Assembly: GCA_000729835.1 (NCBI GenBank)
Contig: JFHB01000101.1
Span: 44,733 to 108,732, forward strand
DNA: 64,000 nucleotides
Origin: Atkinsonella hypoxylon
Taxonomy: Eukaryota > Ascomycota > Sordariomycetes > Hypocreales > Clavicipitaceae
Direction: 5' to 3'
Shown: piece after piece, positions 23,442 to 35,291 of the stretch
Position numbering within the stretch: the first letter of the stretch is position 1
Layout of the letters: each line of letters opens with the position of its first letter
Made by a program: the position numbers and the translations under genes
The notes under the pieces: model-generated
Databases searched by the model: none
Seen by the model: the letters and a program-made list of their open reading frames with translations, nothing else
What the model was told of the DNA's origin: nothing

Positions 23442-26400
23442 TGGTCGTCGCTCGTACTCCGTTGTCAGTCTGTGGTATATTGTTTTTTTTTTTTTTTGTG
23501 TGTGTGGAGAGAGACAGCGCCTGCCAAATTTGAATCAGGACAAGGCGTCCTGGTTTGCAAGGTGCAGCTGGAGTTGACGGCGTGTGTTTTGAGGATTGAC
23601 TCGATGACGAACTTTCCTTGTTTTTTTAGCCTGCCTTGTTCTGGCTGTTGCTGTTGGAATAGAACGGCCCCACTCGACCATATACATACAGCTCTTTTGG
23701 CTGGATGGCTCCAACCCCAGCCCTAGCTAGTAAAACCCCTCTCATCTCTAATTCTAGTTCCTCTTGTTATCTAAGATCTATGTTGGCTAAGATGTCTATT
23801 AATCAGAGCTTTTCTATTGAAAATTACCCATGAGAGCCACTACTCTAACAAGCGCAACCTCTATTAGAATGTCCCCATAATTTGATCGAAAGTCTCCACT
23901 ACTCTTCCACTCTAGGCTTAGTTGCTACTGCATATTTAGTTACTTGTAATTTAAGTGCTTGCAGGTACTTCTACCATAGAGTACTCGTGCTACTTACTAT
24001 TCCGTATAGAGAGGAGCATTGAAGTATTTAAGAGGACGTCTTTCATTGGTGTATATCCTTGTCGGTTCCGAGCGGGAGCCATCTCGGCTTCAAAATGATT
24101 GGCGTTTAATTCACACCAGGTATTTCCCTACTTAGCGTGGAGCCAGTCAGAGTGTAGCGTTCCTCAAAAGGTGATAAGAGGGGCTTTTGTCTTCAGGTTA
24201 ATGATGCGGGGAGGGGCAATCCTATTTCTGTTTCCCGTCTCTTTTATTTCTTCCCGTCTTTTCTTCTTCACTTCACTTCCTTTTTGGCCCCTGCAAATAA
24301 AGTGGCGTACGCACTTATTTGCCTGATGGCAAAGCGCAAAGATGTATCAATTGTTGGAACTATCGCGGCGTTACCCCTCACTGCCCTTGATCCCCTGACC
24401 TACAACACTATGATGCCTTAGGCATCCACGGATCCAACGGGTATATAACCGGCCTCCTTTAGCTAGCTACCTAGGTAGATAGATCAATCAAGTCAATTAC
24501 AACAGCAACAACCCGTACGCACTAGTGCATACCCCATTCCCTTGGTCTTCCCAACATCAATACCTGACTCGGAATCTTGCACACTCATAGCGCTTTCCTT
24601 GATGGAGGCACGTATTACTCAGAGCGACTCTGACGTTCCGTTGCTTCGAATTTGACAAAAAAACCTTGCCGGCCATCATGATCAATGTGGAGCATGCAAG
24701 GGTAGCATCTCGTACAATGCAGTCTCTCCCAGTCCGTCACAGACGTTGAGGGTCACGACTCGGTACAGCATTCGGAAGCAGTGTGACCAGAGCATGATAC
24801 AATGCACGGAATCGGGTACCCTAGCGAGTGCTGTGTGACGATGGACACATGGGATTAACATACCGCTGGTCAGCTGTATCGAACTGCTCTCTGCTAATGA
24901 AACAGAAGAAACATGTCGTTGCCCTACAGCAAGCTGGCGTTGACATGCAAAACTTGGCCTTAATTTATATCTGTTTTCAACTCGGCCAACCTAGATTACA
25001 CATGCTAATTACCTTTCACAAGCTTGAACAAACTTGGTCCATACCTGTGATGGTGTGCATTAGATACCCAGGTACCTTGCCAAGTGCCAAGTGCCAAGTG
25101 CCAATTGCCAACGGCATTCGAGTCTACGTTGATTGCCGTGTCTTCTCCGTGTCATTCGAAACCGCATTTATTAACTAATCAATTTCGCATGGTTGTGTGA
25201 TTCAGATCGTATGATGGTTGACCGTTCAGTGTCAGCATGACTGCGCTGGCCTCTTCATGCAGTCGTCAATCAGCTCGGTAGTTGATACGTGTTGAGCCCA
25301 ACCAACCGAGGTTGAACTCCGTCTCTTCCGTAGCAGAAACCTGTCGTTTCCGTGGAAAGTGGGTATTAACTAATTATTGATTATTGATGATCGGTCCGGC
25401 CGGCTATCGCGCCGAATTTAGACTATTCTGATTAGCCCTTATTAGCCCTTATTAGTATTCCGTACCGATTACATATTACCATGTCAACTCTTGTCCCCTT
25501 GGTATTATTGTTCTAGCCGTCGTTCCTTCACTCGCTGTGTGCATGCAAGCACGAGCCATTGTGGCAAGCAACTAACTACCGGCAACTTGAAATGCAAATT
25601 GTGCAAGGGTTGACAAGAGTCGAACCTGGTGCCATAAATGTCAGTATTTGTGACCGGTCACACACTCTCACCAGCTGATGCTACTATGAATATACGATTG
25701 CAAATGCGCGAGCAGCTGAAGGCGAAGCCACGGATAAGAAGGATAAGGAAAGGAACGATGGTGGAAGCTGTAATAATAGCCCATCCACGTCCATCTCCAC
25801 GTCCATCTCCACGTCCATCCACGTCTATCCACGTCCATCATCAAAGAAGTACCGAAGTACTTACTCCGTATCGTGCCATGCCCGCTCCTTCCGTCCACAC
25901 GTCGCCCCTGCCACGCCTGCCACCACCTGCCATTGAAGCCCAAGAAAGGAAATGTATTCGAGCGACGACGCCCTTGCCCTTGCTCCCTCCCCTCCACCTC
26001 ATCTCTCCATCGCCTCGTCGCTATTGCGCCCACAACTGCCCTCATAGTTTATTCCCACAGTTGCAGTGTAAGTGGCGTCGTCTACCTTCATCTGTCGTCC
26101 CACCAAATCCCCGACTAAGGGCGCTACACCTCCGTTTACCTTCCTGAGCTCTTTTTTACCCGGCTTTACCAGAAGCGGCGCTTGTAGTGTCACAACTGAT
26201 CCAAGCATCAATCGGAATCTGGTCTGGACTTCATCCTATTTCAGTCTAAATCCTATTTCTACTTGTACATCTCCGATCGCAAATTCCGTCTCCTTTCGAT
26301 TTACCTTGTGTCTGCCGTCCACCTTGGTATGTTGCGCCCCGGAACCACAAGGTCGCCGTTTCAGTTTCGTTTCTCTGTCCTGCCATCTGCTCACCTTTTG

Positions 26401-27001
26401 ACTCTTTGAGTCTAGCTCTGCCGCAGATTCTTTGGGGATACTCAGTGTTGTGGCTTTTTTGTACCTGCGTAATACGCCACGTACCAAGGCTTCATCTGGT
26501 GATTTACTGCCCTACACGGCTGGTGTCACTCGTCCTGTCGGGTGCTTTTGACGTCCTGACGTCAATTGTTCAAGACAAGATCATCGTGGCCCTATAACCC
26601 TACAATCGCAACATCATCCAATCCCACAAACCTCCTCGCCAAGTACAAGCTCATCACTCAAGGTTTACATTTGTCGTGTGCTTTATACGTCTTGCAGCTT
26701 TCTTTTCATCATAGTCTATTGCTTCCTTTCGCCGGTTGTACGTTGAGCACCGAACTGTGCTGCCGATATCGCTGTCACTTGGCATCTGATGCGCTTTCCA
26801 AATTGCTCAGCACTTTCTACTTCTCCGCCGCTCAGTCTGCCACATGGACGACTGCCAGTTGCATTGCCTACTTTATGGTAATTATTTTCCCTGACGCTGA
26901 CCCAGACACCTTCTTCAAGGAACGTCCATGGCATGGAGGCCCCGAGTGAAGTGACGAGAGCGTAATTATAGCGGGAAGCCGAATTTAGCCGATTGATCAT
27001 C
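23442..27001. other. 3.5-kb stretch without a recognisable gene
   Basis: The first part (about 23740-24060) is A/T-rich with many stops in all frames and resembles a decayed element, but no terminal repeats or transposase motifs are visible. At about 25780-25840 is a minisatellite. From about 25990 to 26900 the sequence becomes pyrimidine-rich and probably forms the long promoter and 5' UTR of the Zn2Cys6 gene. Recurrent attccgta/actccgta motifs occur near 24000, 25455 and 25862. Confidence 0.45.
25782..25838. repeat. 12-bp minisatellite (ccacgtccatct)
   Basis: Consecutive copies of ccacgtccatct and shortened versions (ccacgtccat, ccacgtctat) run for about 55 bases. The following sequence loses the period abruptly at atcaaagaag. 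Confidence 0.8.
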
Positions 27002-29121
27002 ATGTCTGTCGCACAGGCATCTATTTTTCCCATTCTGTCATCTGTCAACGATGGCTACTTTGCCGCGGACACAGCCTGTGTCTCGGTTTCCAAAGATGCG
27101 CCTCAAGCTGCTACTGCTGACGGGCCATCCGTGAAACGAGGACGGCGTAGTAACCCGAAAGTCAAGACGGGTTGTTCCAACTGCAAGTAAGTCTGGTTGG
27201 AGTGAGAGAGCCATTTCTACCGATACCTCGTGGCTTTCGATACCTTGCAAGCAATCAGCAGATTCTGACTCGTAGCCGTCATAGACAGAGACGAATAAAG
27301 TGCGATGAAGTGCGGCCCGCCTGCACACAATGTGTCCGAAGTAAAAAGCCTTGTACTGGTTATCCGCCTCCAGCACGCGCCACCTTTCCTGTTGCAGATA
27401 TCAAAATCGCGCCGAAACCTGTCCTAGCTGTCTGCTCAAATGCTGCAGGGTCTTCCATTACACCAAGCAGTATTATCAAACCAATAGTATTGCCGCCTCG
27501 CCGGGTCGGTCGCGGTAAACGACAAGCATGGGTAACACAACGGATTGCTGCAGCAACGCCCACCTTCTATCAGCCTTCGACTGCCCTAGAACTTCAGCAT
27601 CCTGATCGCTTGTATTTTGAGCTCTTCAGGGTCCAGACAGCCTCAGAATTATCGGGGTATTTCAATTCCACGTTCTGGGCACAGCGCGTCCTGCAAGCTT
27701 GTCACGCTGAAACTGCCATTCGGCACGCTGTTGTGGCTCTAGGTGCTTTGTACAAAACACTGGAAGAGACCTTTTACATCTATTCAATGCCCTTTGAGAA
27801 ACGGGCGGTTCACATGAGCTCCCTGTTGTCGCACTGGCAGGTTGCTGTCAAGCAGTATTCTGAGGCGTGCAACTCAGTGATGCTCATCAAAGGACAGAGT
27901 CTCCATTCTTACAGAACCAGATTAATGGCCAGTATTCTGCTGACGTGCTTTGATTCTTTCGTTGGCGATCACAAGCAAGCTATTACTCAGATTCAAACAG
28001 GTCTTGGCTTGCTTGAACAACTGCAATCACAATATCCGAATCATCAAACTCCAAGACCCGAAGGACACATAGAAGATGAACTGCTCTTCATTTTCACACG
28101 ATTAGCAATCCAAGCAAAATCATATGACATGGCGTTCCATTTCCCCCAACCCTACGTCATTCGGCTCGCTCCACGACAACCACAGTCGCCAGGCTCGTCA
28201 GCAAACTCGGGGGAGATCTCATCACCCGGCTCGCCGAACCATATCATCATTCCAGGCCACTTTGAAAACCTTTCAGATGCCCGCCTAGCCTCGGATATGT
28301 TATGTGAAAGGCTCATCAGGTTCATCGAACGCCTTCAAATTGCTAAAAATAACAAGAGCAACGTTTTACCGGCTTCGTGGATGCAGTACGGCAAAAGTCT
28401 CAAAGCTCAAATAGATTCTTGGGCAAAAGCATTTGAACATATCTTTCAATCGCGTTTGGATCCTCGTGTCAATGAAACTGAGAAGGCAGGCATAGCGGCG
28501 CTCAAGATGTCTCAAATAAACACCAACATCCTATTTCTCATGATGTTCTGCGACACCGAGGTCAAGTTCGACGCCTTCTTTCCGCATTTCAAAGCCATCG
28601 TCGATCTAGGTTGGGAAGTAGTCGGCGCTCAGGAGCGCAAAGCAGCCGGGGAAACATGTTCTCAGGGCAAAGAATGCCAGCATCAACAGCACTCAAGCAC
28701 AAATGGTGGCTTCAAGGCTGGTAAATTACGCGCCAGTCACATCAAGCCTAGCTTTTCAGCCGACTTGGGTATTGTGCCGCCGCTTTTCGTAGTAGCTACC
28801 AAGTGTCGCGAGCCAAGACTTCGCCGCCAGGCCATCCAATTACTGCGAAGTAGTGCGAGAAGAGAGGGAATGTGGGATAGCGAGCTGGCTGCCAACATTG
28901 GGCAATGGGTTATGCATATTGAGGAATGCAACATGCCTGTGTCTCCCGATGTCAATGGAACTCCAATACCAACCGAAATCATCCCTGAAGAAAGGAGAGT
29001 CATGGTGAAGTCAGTAGATTTCGATCTGCGATCTCGCTCTGCAGACTTGCGTGTAGGCACAAGAGCTGTGCATGAAGGCCAGGCTGACGATAGGGTCAGG
29101 ATGACTCACATCAGGTGGTAG
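27002..29121 (+). CDS. Zn2Cys6 fungal transcription factor
   Basis: Two exons, 27002-27186 and 27285-29121, give 673 residues. The binuclear zinc cluster is split by the intron: C58-x2-C61 in exon 1, C68-x6-C75-x2-C78-x6-C85 in exon 2 (KTGCSNCK / QRRIKCDEVRPACTQC), preceded by the basic run KRGRRSNPKVK. The rest is the helical middle region seen in a common ascomycete subfamily: YFELFRVQTASELSGYFNSTFW, then AIRHAVVALGALYKTLE and a putative regulatory body rich in Gln/Ser (HQTPRPEG, SPGSSANSGEISSPGSP). ATG 27002 is used; the frame also has a TTG upstream, which is not a credible start. The 98-nt intron (gtaagt, tctgac branch, gtcatag) is the usual site for this class. Targets cannot be told from sequence. 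It ends 0.9 kb from the convergent Dsc1 gene. Confidence 0.88.
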
Positions 29122-29978
29122 AAGCGCGCTTGCATCCGACGACTACGGTACGGTAGGTTTGTTCTATGAAGCAGTAATCAACTTCTTACTTTGCCGCACC
29201 GAATCTGGGTCTGGATAATGGTTGATGGCAAGCGACATCATACACTTGTGTCTTCACTCAACAATGCTACATGCTCAGCGGCTGTTTCTTGATCGGGGGC
29301 TCAAGTTTGGACGTACAACATCTTGGTCAAACCAGTGTTGAAGTCATGAGACGATGATGAAATAAGACGCATTCTGCACTCACGGCCATTGAATTGATTT
29401 CGTGGGAGAACAAAAACACTGCAATGTACTGTCTATGTTTAGGAGGGCTATATTTCAGCGACAGGATAGATGTACGTTCGACTAGGTTGAAGCGCAATTT
29501 GTCACATGAGGAAATGATGACTCCATCTCGTCTTGTTCTTGTGAGCCGCAAGGTAGGCTGGTTACCAAAACCAATTATTGCCAGGATAAAGCGGCCGCTG
29601 TACATGTCATAATTCACCTCCGTCTCCGCGGGCTCCAATCACATTTAGAAGCCCGGAATGCCGCCCACGTCGCACAGTGATTATCTATGTTGGTTTAGAT
29701 CGCGTTGACACTTGAACTTGAGCTTCCATTTGCTTCCACAGGTGAACATGGCCGAGGCAATCAATCTTATTGCGCCTACCGAGTTTTACCTCGTAGTCTG
29801 TATATACGTGTATGTCCGGACTGTCTATCTGAGCCTTTTTGCATAGTCATAGAGATAATACATGATTGCAAGTGTTCCACGCGCTGCCCATGCCGGCGGG
29901 TTAACAAAACAAAACAAACAAAAAAAAAAAAAAAAAAAACATACAACCCCCGCCCCTCTTGACGTGATCGAGCGTGGT
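29122..29978. other. Convergent intergenic region
   Basis: Holds the 3' flanks of the Zn2Cys6 gene (+) and the RING ligase gene (-). An A-rich run lies at 29919-29939. No supported ORF. Confidence 0.55.
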
Positions 29979-32483
29979 TCACACTGGTGGTAACTCGTCT
30001 CGACAATTAGGACACTGCAGTCTGAAGCGCAACCAGCTCTCCAGACAGGCCGTATGGAATATGTGCCTGCACGGCGTAACCATGTACATCCTACGGGCAA
30101 ACACGCCTGACACGGAGGAATCTTCCTCGCCGGCTTTGAGGACAGGCACTTCGAGCATCTCTCTGCAGATGGCGCAGTCAAGGGCCCTCACGGCCCTTGT
30201 GCTCTTCTCCGTGGCCCTATCCGCGGCGTTGTTCTCCCCGTGGACAATCAGGCCGATTGGTAATCCCCCTGTCTCCATGTGGTCTTCGCGCAAGATGGGA
30301 TGGTAGTCCCACGCGTCGGGGGTCCAAGCGACGGGGATACCGAATCTTGGACCGACCATCTGCTGGGCTGCCAGGATGACGACCTGGACCCAGACCCATC
30401 CTGCGAAGAAGATGAAGGCGGGTGTATCGGTACTTGCGTAGAGAAAGTTGTCCTCTTTGACCCAGAAATAGGCGATTGGGAGGAGGCGCAGAATGGACTG
30501 TCCTGTGACAAACGGCCAGGCGAGCGCACGGCGACAGTTGCGGATGGTGTTGCGGTAGATCTGGGGGACCCAGAAGGAGAGGTAGATTGTTGCACAGGCG
30601 TTGAGGAAGATGGAGCGAGGAAGGGGGTACCATGTTGAGGACGAGATGGCGAGGAATGAGATGCAGAGGGAGAAGAGTATGAAGCGGCCGATAATGGCTT
30701 GAAAGGTGAGCTGTGTAGAGGCGGGAGATGGGTCGGTGCGGCGAGTTGAAGCGTTCAAGGGTGCAGGAGACGCGGAGGCAGCAATCTCGGCAGATACATC
30801 TTGGTCAGAGGGGACGATGATGGGCGTAGAGGCCGTCGCAGGTCCGGGAAGCAGTGAGCCTGTGTTGAGAGCAGGTGCTGGTGGTGCTGGCGGTGCTGGC
30901 GGTGCTGGCGGTGGTGTCGAAGTGGAAGAGGTCTGAGCCGTGGACGGCTGTGTCTGTCGAGTCCTGCTCTGAGGGAGCTGGACCTCATGGATCTTTGCCA
31001 GAAAACTGCCTCCGATGGTCATGCTGAGAAACGAAGCAAACATCAATGCTAGTGTGGGCAGAAAGGTGGCTGCGGCAGAGGAAACCCAAGTTGCGGCTGC
31101 GGTAAAGGTCATGCCATCAACGATCAACATTATGCTTATCGTGCCGAAGCTCACTCGTCCCATGGTCGACGGCGTACATGACTCCTTCATCTGATCTCTC
31201 AGGAGGCGAACCTGGCCGAACACGACGAGGGCGTAAATCAATAGCCATGTTTTGATTTGGTGGGTGTGAACCTCCTTCTTCGTGCCGACGAGGTGGTCAC
31301 CTTCGCTGGGGGGGAAATCCGGGCTTCCCTTGGTCTCGAGGAAGAATGCGCAGTCAGGAGAGTAGATTACGGCTGACATCTTGAGCTTGGGGATCTTGGG
31401 AATCGGCGCTCCCACGGGATATTGCAACTCAGACTCGATGGCCTGGATTATGTCTTCTACGTCATTTGCCGACGGGTCCCCGTGATTGTTCTGACTTCGT
31501 GGGAGAGGCGGATGGACTTGGGCATACATGATGTATTCGCATTGCGGAGAGGGATACGCCGTATACATGGGGTTTTCAATGTCCGAGTTCCAGGGCATTT
31601 GCTGGTCCACATAAACATGCTTCTCCTTGCGTCGAATCACCCTGGCGAGAGTCTTATTGAGCAGCATCTGACTGGACTGGAAAAAATCCGGACCTGGCGA
31701 CAGGTGAGGTAGCGCAAAGATGCCTTCAAACTTTTCGCTGGTTGTCGTCATGAGGATCACACCCTGCCGCGGCCAATGCACACCCCATAGGTTCACCTCC
31801 CAGTTCAGGCCAGAACCAGTCGTGTCCTCGATCGTAGCTGTCGCTCGCAGGCTACGGATGATGCCGCCTGACAACGGCGCCATATCCAAGGGTAGTTGCT
31901 CATAGTGATTGAGTGTTCGGTTCCCGTGCAGGCGGATCATCATCTTGCCCGACTCGCCAGTGACATTCCTCGCCCACTCCGCCTTATGGCCAACCCATTC
32001 GACATCAGGCGCATTCCTGGTCAAGTTGTAGCTGTCGAAGCCGCGGGTCACGGAGCCCAGTCGACGCACCCATCCGCCATGAACGGTACCCGATGCATTC
32101 ATCCATATCGGCTCCCCCAGAGCGACTTCCCAGAGCTGTTGACCATGGACGGGTGGTACAGCATGTCTGCTTAGCCGTAGGCCTTTTTGACGGAATGTCT
32201 CGAGGTCATCCCAAGCGAACCCATCATGTTCTCTGAAGCCTGTGAGGTTTAGAAACTTGGCTGTCGTGACGTCTCCGTTACCAGCAGTCTTATTTTGAGG
32301 CGAAAAGTCACCCCATCTCGTCCTGTTCAAGACACCAAGAGCATCTCGGTATTTCGACAGGCGGTCAGCTGCAACATCGGATAGTGAGAGTGATTGGCCT
32401 CGATAATCGCTTTCCGGGAAGAGCAGCCATATGAGGACGAGGATGAAGAGAAAGGCCCCCACTGGGTTCTGCGCTGGTGGCAT
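29979..32483 (-). CDS. dsc1: DSC-complex transmembrane RING E3 ubiquitin ligase (Dsc1/Tul1-type)
   Basis: A single ORF of 834 residues. The N terminus is a signal anchor (VGAFLFILVLIWLLFP). A large lumenal domain of about 370 residues follows with several Asn-x-Ser/Thr sites, then a cluster of membrane segments interrupted by a Pro/Ala/Thr-rich loop (residues about 510-590). The last 65 residues form a RING-H2: CAIC at 770-773, then PCRHIFHTACLESW and CPNC. This order, lumenal domain then multispan region then C-terminal RING, is that of Tul1/Dsc1, the E3 of the Golgi DSC complex. In fission yeast and Aspergillus that complex is needed for proteolytic activation of SREBP under low oxygen and for membrane-protein quality control. 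No intron is needed. Family call strong; pathway role in this organism inferred. Confidence 0.9.
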   Translation of the reverse strand: MPPAQNPVGAFLFILVLIWLLFPESDYRGQSLSLSDVAADRLSKYRDALGVLNRTRWGDFSPQNKTAGNGDVTTAKFLNLTGFREHDGFAWDDLETFRQKGLRLSRHAVPPVHGQQLWEVALGEPIWMNASGTVHGGWVRRLGSVTRGFDSYNLTRNAPDVEWVGHKAEWARNVTGESGKMMIRLHGNRTLNHYEQLPLDMAPLSGGIIRSLRATATIEDTTGSGLNWEVNLWGVHWPRQGVILMTTTSEKFEGIFALPHLSPGPDFFQSSQMLLNKTLARVIRRKEKHVYVDQQMPWNSDIENPMYTAYPSPQCEYIMYAQVHPPLPRSQNNHGDPSANDVEDIIQAIESELQYPVGAPIPKIPKLKMSAVIYSPDCAFFLETKGSPDFPPSEGDHLVGTKKEVHTHQIKTWLLIYALVVFGQVRLLRDQMKESCTPSTMGRVSFGTISIMLIVDGMTFTAAATWVSSAAATFLPTLALMFASFLSMTIGGSFLAKIHEVQLPQSRTRQTQPSTAQTSSTSTPPPAPPAPPAPPAPALNTGSLLPGPATASTPIIVPSDQDVSAEIAASASPAPLNASTRRTDPSPASTQLTFQAIIGRFILFSLCISFLAISSSTWYPLPRSIFLNACATIYLSFWVPQIYRNTIRNCRRALAWPFVTGQSILRLLPIAYFWVKEDNFLYASTDTPAFIFFAGWVWVQVVILAAQQMVGPRFGIPVAWTPDAWDYHPILREDHMETGGLPIGLIVHGENNAADRATEKSTRAVRALDCAICREMLEVPVLKAGEEDSSVSGVFARRMYMVTPCRHIFHTACLESWLRFRLQCPNCRDELPPV

Positions 32484-33259
32484 CTTTCATTGACGAGCGT
32501 TGGGGAGTGGCGAGGGCGAAACGAGAGACTTCCGTGAGGCTACCTAGACAGCATTCTAGCCGTTCTTCTTTCGCGATGGCGAGAACGAAGATTTTTAGCA
32601 AGCAAGTGTTTTATCTCGTTGTAAGTAGCAAGGCTTCGCTTAATACATATTAGAAGAAGAAGAAGAAGAAGGCACATGGGGAAGAGAGTCGTTCGAGTCA
32701 GCTTCAAGCGAGGGCGAGGAGCGAGGGGGCAAAAAAAAAAAAGGAAAAAAGAAGAGATGATTAGATGATAAGATGATCAAATGGGCCAATTTAAAACTTA
32801 CGAAGGGTGCAAAGCCTCCACGTCGTCAGGGACCCCAAAGGCCAGCGATTTGATGGTTCGGAGGTGGATGCTGGCGCAGGGCGGCCAGTGGTGACGCAGC
32901 TGAGGGGCTACAAGAGGCTACGAGAGGCTAGGCAGGTGGTTTTCGGCGACTCTCCGGAAGCTGCGCTGCAAACGGAGTGCGGACTGGAGCAGCAGGCGAT
33001 CAGTGAGGCGCCTCCATCAAGCGCCATCGCGCCCTGAATTCCCACTGAAACCAGCCACGGGGTTGGAGTATACAACCCACTGTACTCCGTACGGCGTACA
33101 TACAGCAATGAATGCCACGCACCCGCCCCCGGCCTCCACAACCACAGAGATGAACCGCACGCAAGCAAGCCTCAATCAAGTCTGGTTTGAGTACCACACA
33201 AACCGGCCCTCCAAACCTCCAAACTCAACAAGGACAGCAACTCTCCTTTCTTCGTCAGC
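32484..33259. other. Divergent intergenic region, Dsc1 / HSBP1-like
   Basis: Shared upstream region of the RING ligase (-) and the HSBP1-like gene (+). It contains a gaagaagaagaagaag run at 32652-32670, an A-rich tract at 32731-32750 and a tactccgtacgg motif at 33079-33090. Short ORFs here are not convincing. Confidence 0.5.
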
Positions 33260-33785
33260 ATGTCTTCCAATGCTCCAGACTCTTCAACCGAAAAGCCAAG
33301 TGTATGCTGCTCTCACCCATCGCCTCCATGTTTCCCTCACCGTCTTGCTCCCAGAACCGTGAACCGGCTGGGCTATCTCGCTGAGATAACTCCATGCCCT
33401 TTTATTTTTTTCCCTCGCTAAATGGAGCTCACTGACTCTGTCATAAAATCTGAACAGCCTCCTGACCATTCAAACTCCGATGTTTCGGCCGCCGTGGAAG
33501 AATTACTGAACACCTTGTCCAATAAGTTTGCGAGCGTGTCATCCGAGATATTCGCCAGGAGTAAGCTTCTACCTCATCACTTTAGACGGAGAAGTATTCT
33601 TTTCCTTTTTTTTTTTAACTGTCATCTGCATGTCAAAAGGGTCTCTCCGTTCAGAAAACCGTCGAGTCTTGACTCACAGTCTGCTAATTATCTAGCACGT
33701 AGTGGATGAAATGTCTCGCAGGCTGGACAATCTGGAGGCTGCCCTTCAGGAGAGCAAAGCGAAGGAAGGCTCATCGAAATCGTAG
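33260..33785 (+). CDS. Heat-shock factor-binding protein 1-like coiled-coil protein
   Basis: Three tiny exons, 33260-33301, 33458-33560 and 33703-33785, give 75 residues. The core VEELLNTLSNKFASVSSEIF followed by ARMDEMSRRLDNLEAALQ matches the HSBP1 family, a single continuous trimeric coiled coil of 70-85 residues. In animals it binds the trimerisation region of HSF1 and dampens the heat response; it has also been tied to WASH-complex assembly. The N terminus (MSSNAPDSSTEKPS) is disordered and the tail is Lys/Ser-rich. Introns: 156 nt (gtatgc donor, ctgac branch, aacag) and 142 nt (gtaagc donor, gctaat branch, cgtag). The second junction rebuilds the family's conserved DEMS motif, which supports the model. 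The small exons make the gene easy to miss. Confidence 0.85.
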
Positions 33786-34101
33786 GTGAATCAAAGCAAT
33801 CGAGAGAATTAGGGTAGGGTGGAACCTCAAATGTTTATAAGCAAGTCGAACGTGGTGTTTTGTTTTTGTTTTTTGTGCGTTCTGGCTTTTCCCTTCCATA
33901 TCTAGAATTCCGGATACCACAGTTGCGTTTGCCTTCATCATGTACATTTTCAATTCCTCAGCTGACAGAAAACCGTTCGTTGAGTCCTTGCGTGCTGCTT
34001 CACCAATTACCTGCATATGCTTGTTTGTACGAAAGCCACTCATGCTCCTTTGGCTATGTGACTACTAGCGCTAGAAACCCTATGGCAGATGTGCAACTGA
34101 T
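33786..34101. other. Convergent intergenic region
   Basis: A short gap between the ends of the HSBP1-like gene (+) and the protein disulfide isomerase gene (-). T-rich at about 33858-33875. Nothing else seen. Confidence 0.6.
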
Positions 34102-35291
34102 TTACAGCTCGTCCTTCAGCTCCTCGGCCTTCTTGGCGGCCTTCTCGGCGAAGCGACGAAGGATGTTGGTCTTGCTCTTGATCTCATCGCGCTTAGATGG
34201 CGCCAGGCCACCTTTGGCCAAGATACCCTCCAGTCGGGCAAGTTCCTTAGCGACATAGTTGTCGCTGGCGTTAAGCTTGTCGAAGACACGAACGTAGTAT
34301 TTGGCGTACTGGTACTTGGCCTCCTCGTTGTACTCACCCGCCGTCTTCTTGACCTCAGCGGCAATGTCATCCAAATTGGCGCCGCCAGTGAACTTGGCCA
34401 CCAACGAGTCAAGGGCCTCAATAGTGCCAGCAACAGCGTTCAGACCGCCTCCCACAACACGGTGCGTGCCGGCTTTCTCGTTGATAAACTCAATAATAGA
34501 CTCCTCGGTTCGGCCACTGTTATAGTCTTCAGGAGTCTTGCTGCCGGCAGGGAACCACTTGATGGTAGGGTAGGAAGCAATGTCGTTCTCCTGGGTGACG
34601 GCCTTGCTGTTAGGAGCTTCGGCGTCAACCTTGGCAATAACCACATTTGCATCGTTGGCAAAGTCAAGAGCAACGCTCTCCCAAACAGGTGCCAAACTCT
34701 TACAGTCTGCCAAATGCGAAGGTCAGTATCTAAATACTCAAACCATGATTGGAAATATTAACGTCATGGCAACTTACGCCCACACCAGGGGGCAGTGAAC
34801 GCAACCAGCACGTTCTTGTCACTGCCGACCGTCTCCGCAAACGTCGTGTCCGTCAGCATAACAACTTCGCTGGGCATCTCCAACTTCTTCTTGGGCTTCA
34901 AATTTGTTTTCTTAGTGATAAACGCAGACAGACTCTCCAGATCACGACCAGACTTGTAATCCTCGGGTTCGTCAGACTTCCCATCGAAATACTTCAGCGT
35001 CGGGAAACCCTGAACGCCAAATCGCTTTCCCAGAGCTCGCTCAGCATCGGCGTCGACCTTCGCAATTTGAACTTTGTCCTTGGCATACTCGAAAGCGTGG
35101 CCAAGTTCCTCGTATATCGGAGCGAGCGTCTTGCAGTGGCCGCACCAGGGAGCAAAGAACTCAACAAGCGTTGATTTTCCAGACTTCAGGACCACTTCGT
35201 CAAAGGTAGAAGGTGTGAGGTCGATAACGGCGGACTCGGCAGCCGCAACGGCCGTTAACGTAGCGAGCACAAAGCTCTTGATCATGATCAT
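34102..35291 (-). CDS. ER protein disulfide isomerase with two thioredoxin domains and ERp29-type tail
   Basis: Exons 35291-34778 and 34706-34102, 372 residues. A signal peptide (KSFVLATLTAVAAAES) is followed by thioredoxin domain a with APWCGHCK at 47-54, a second domain with APWCGHCK whose CGHC is at 170-173, then a helical C-terminal domain (EYNEEAKYQYAKYYVRVFDK, LARLEGILAKGGL) of the ERp29/P5-like D type. The protein ends in the ER retrieval signal KDEL. It forms and shuffles disulfides in the ER lumen, as in the fungal Erp38/PDI-related group; classical PDI has four thioredoxin folds. The 71-nt intron falls inside the second active site, between the Gly and His codons. Two in-frame ATGs (35291 and 35285) are near-equivalent starts. 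Divergent from the ribosomal protein S29 gene. Confidence 0.94.

Noticed and set aside
23740..24060. A/T-rich stretch as a transposon
   Set aside because: No terminal repeats, target duplications or transposase/reverse-transcriptase motifs visible.
25612..25632. gtcgaacctgg on the + strand as a minus-strand tRNA T loop
   Set aside because: Flanking bases do not pair as a T stem and no acceptor stem is found.
25638..26147. 169-codon ORF over the ccacgtccatct minisatellite
   Set aside because: Its coding appearance comes from the repeat and Pro-rich CT tract; no recognisable content.
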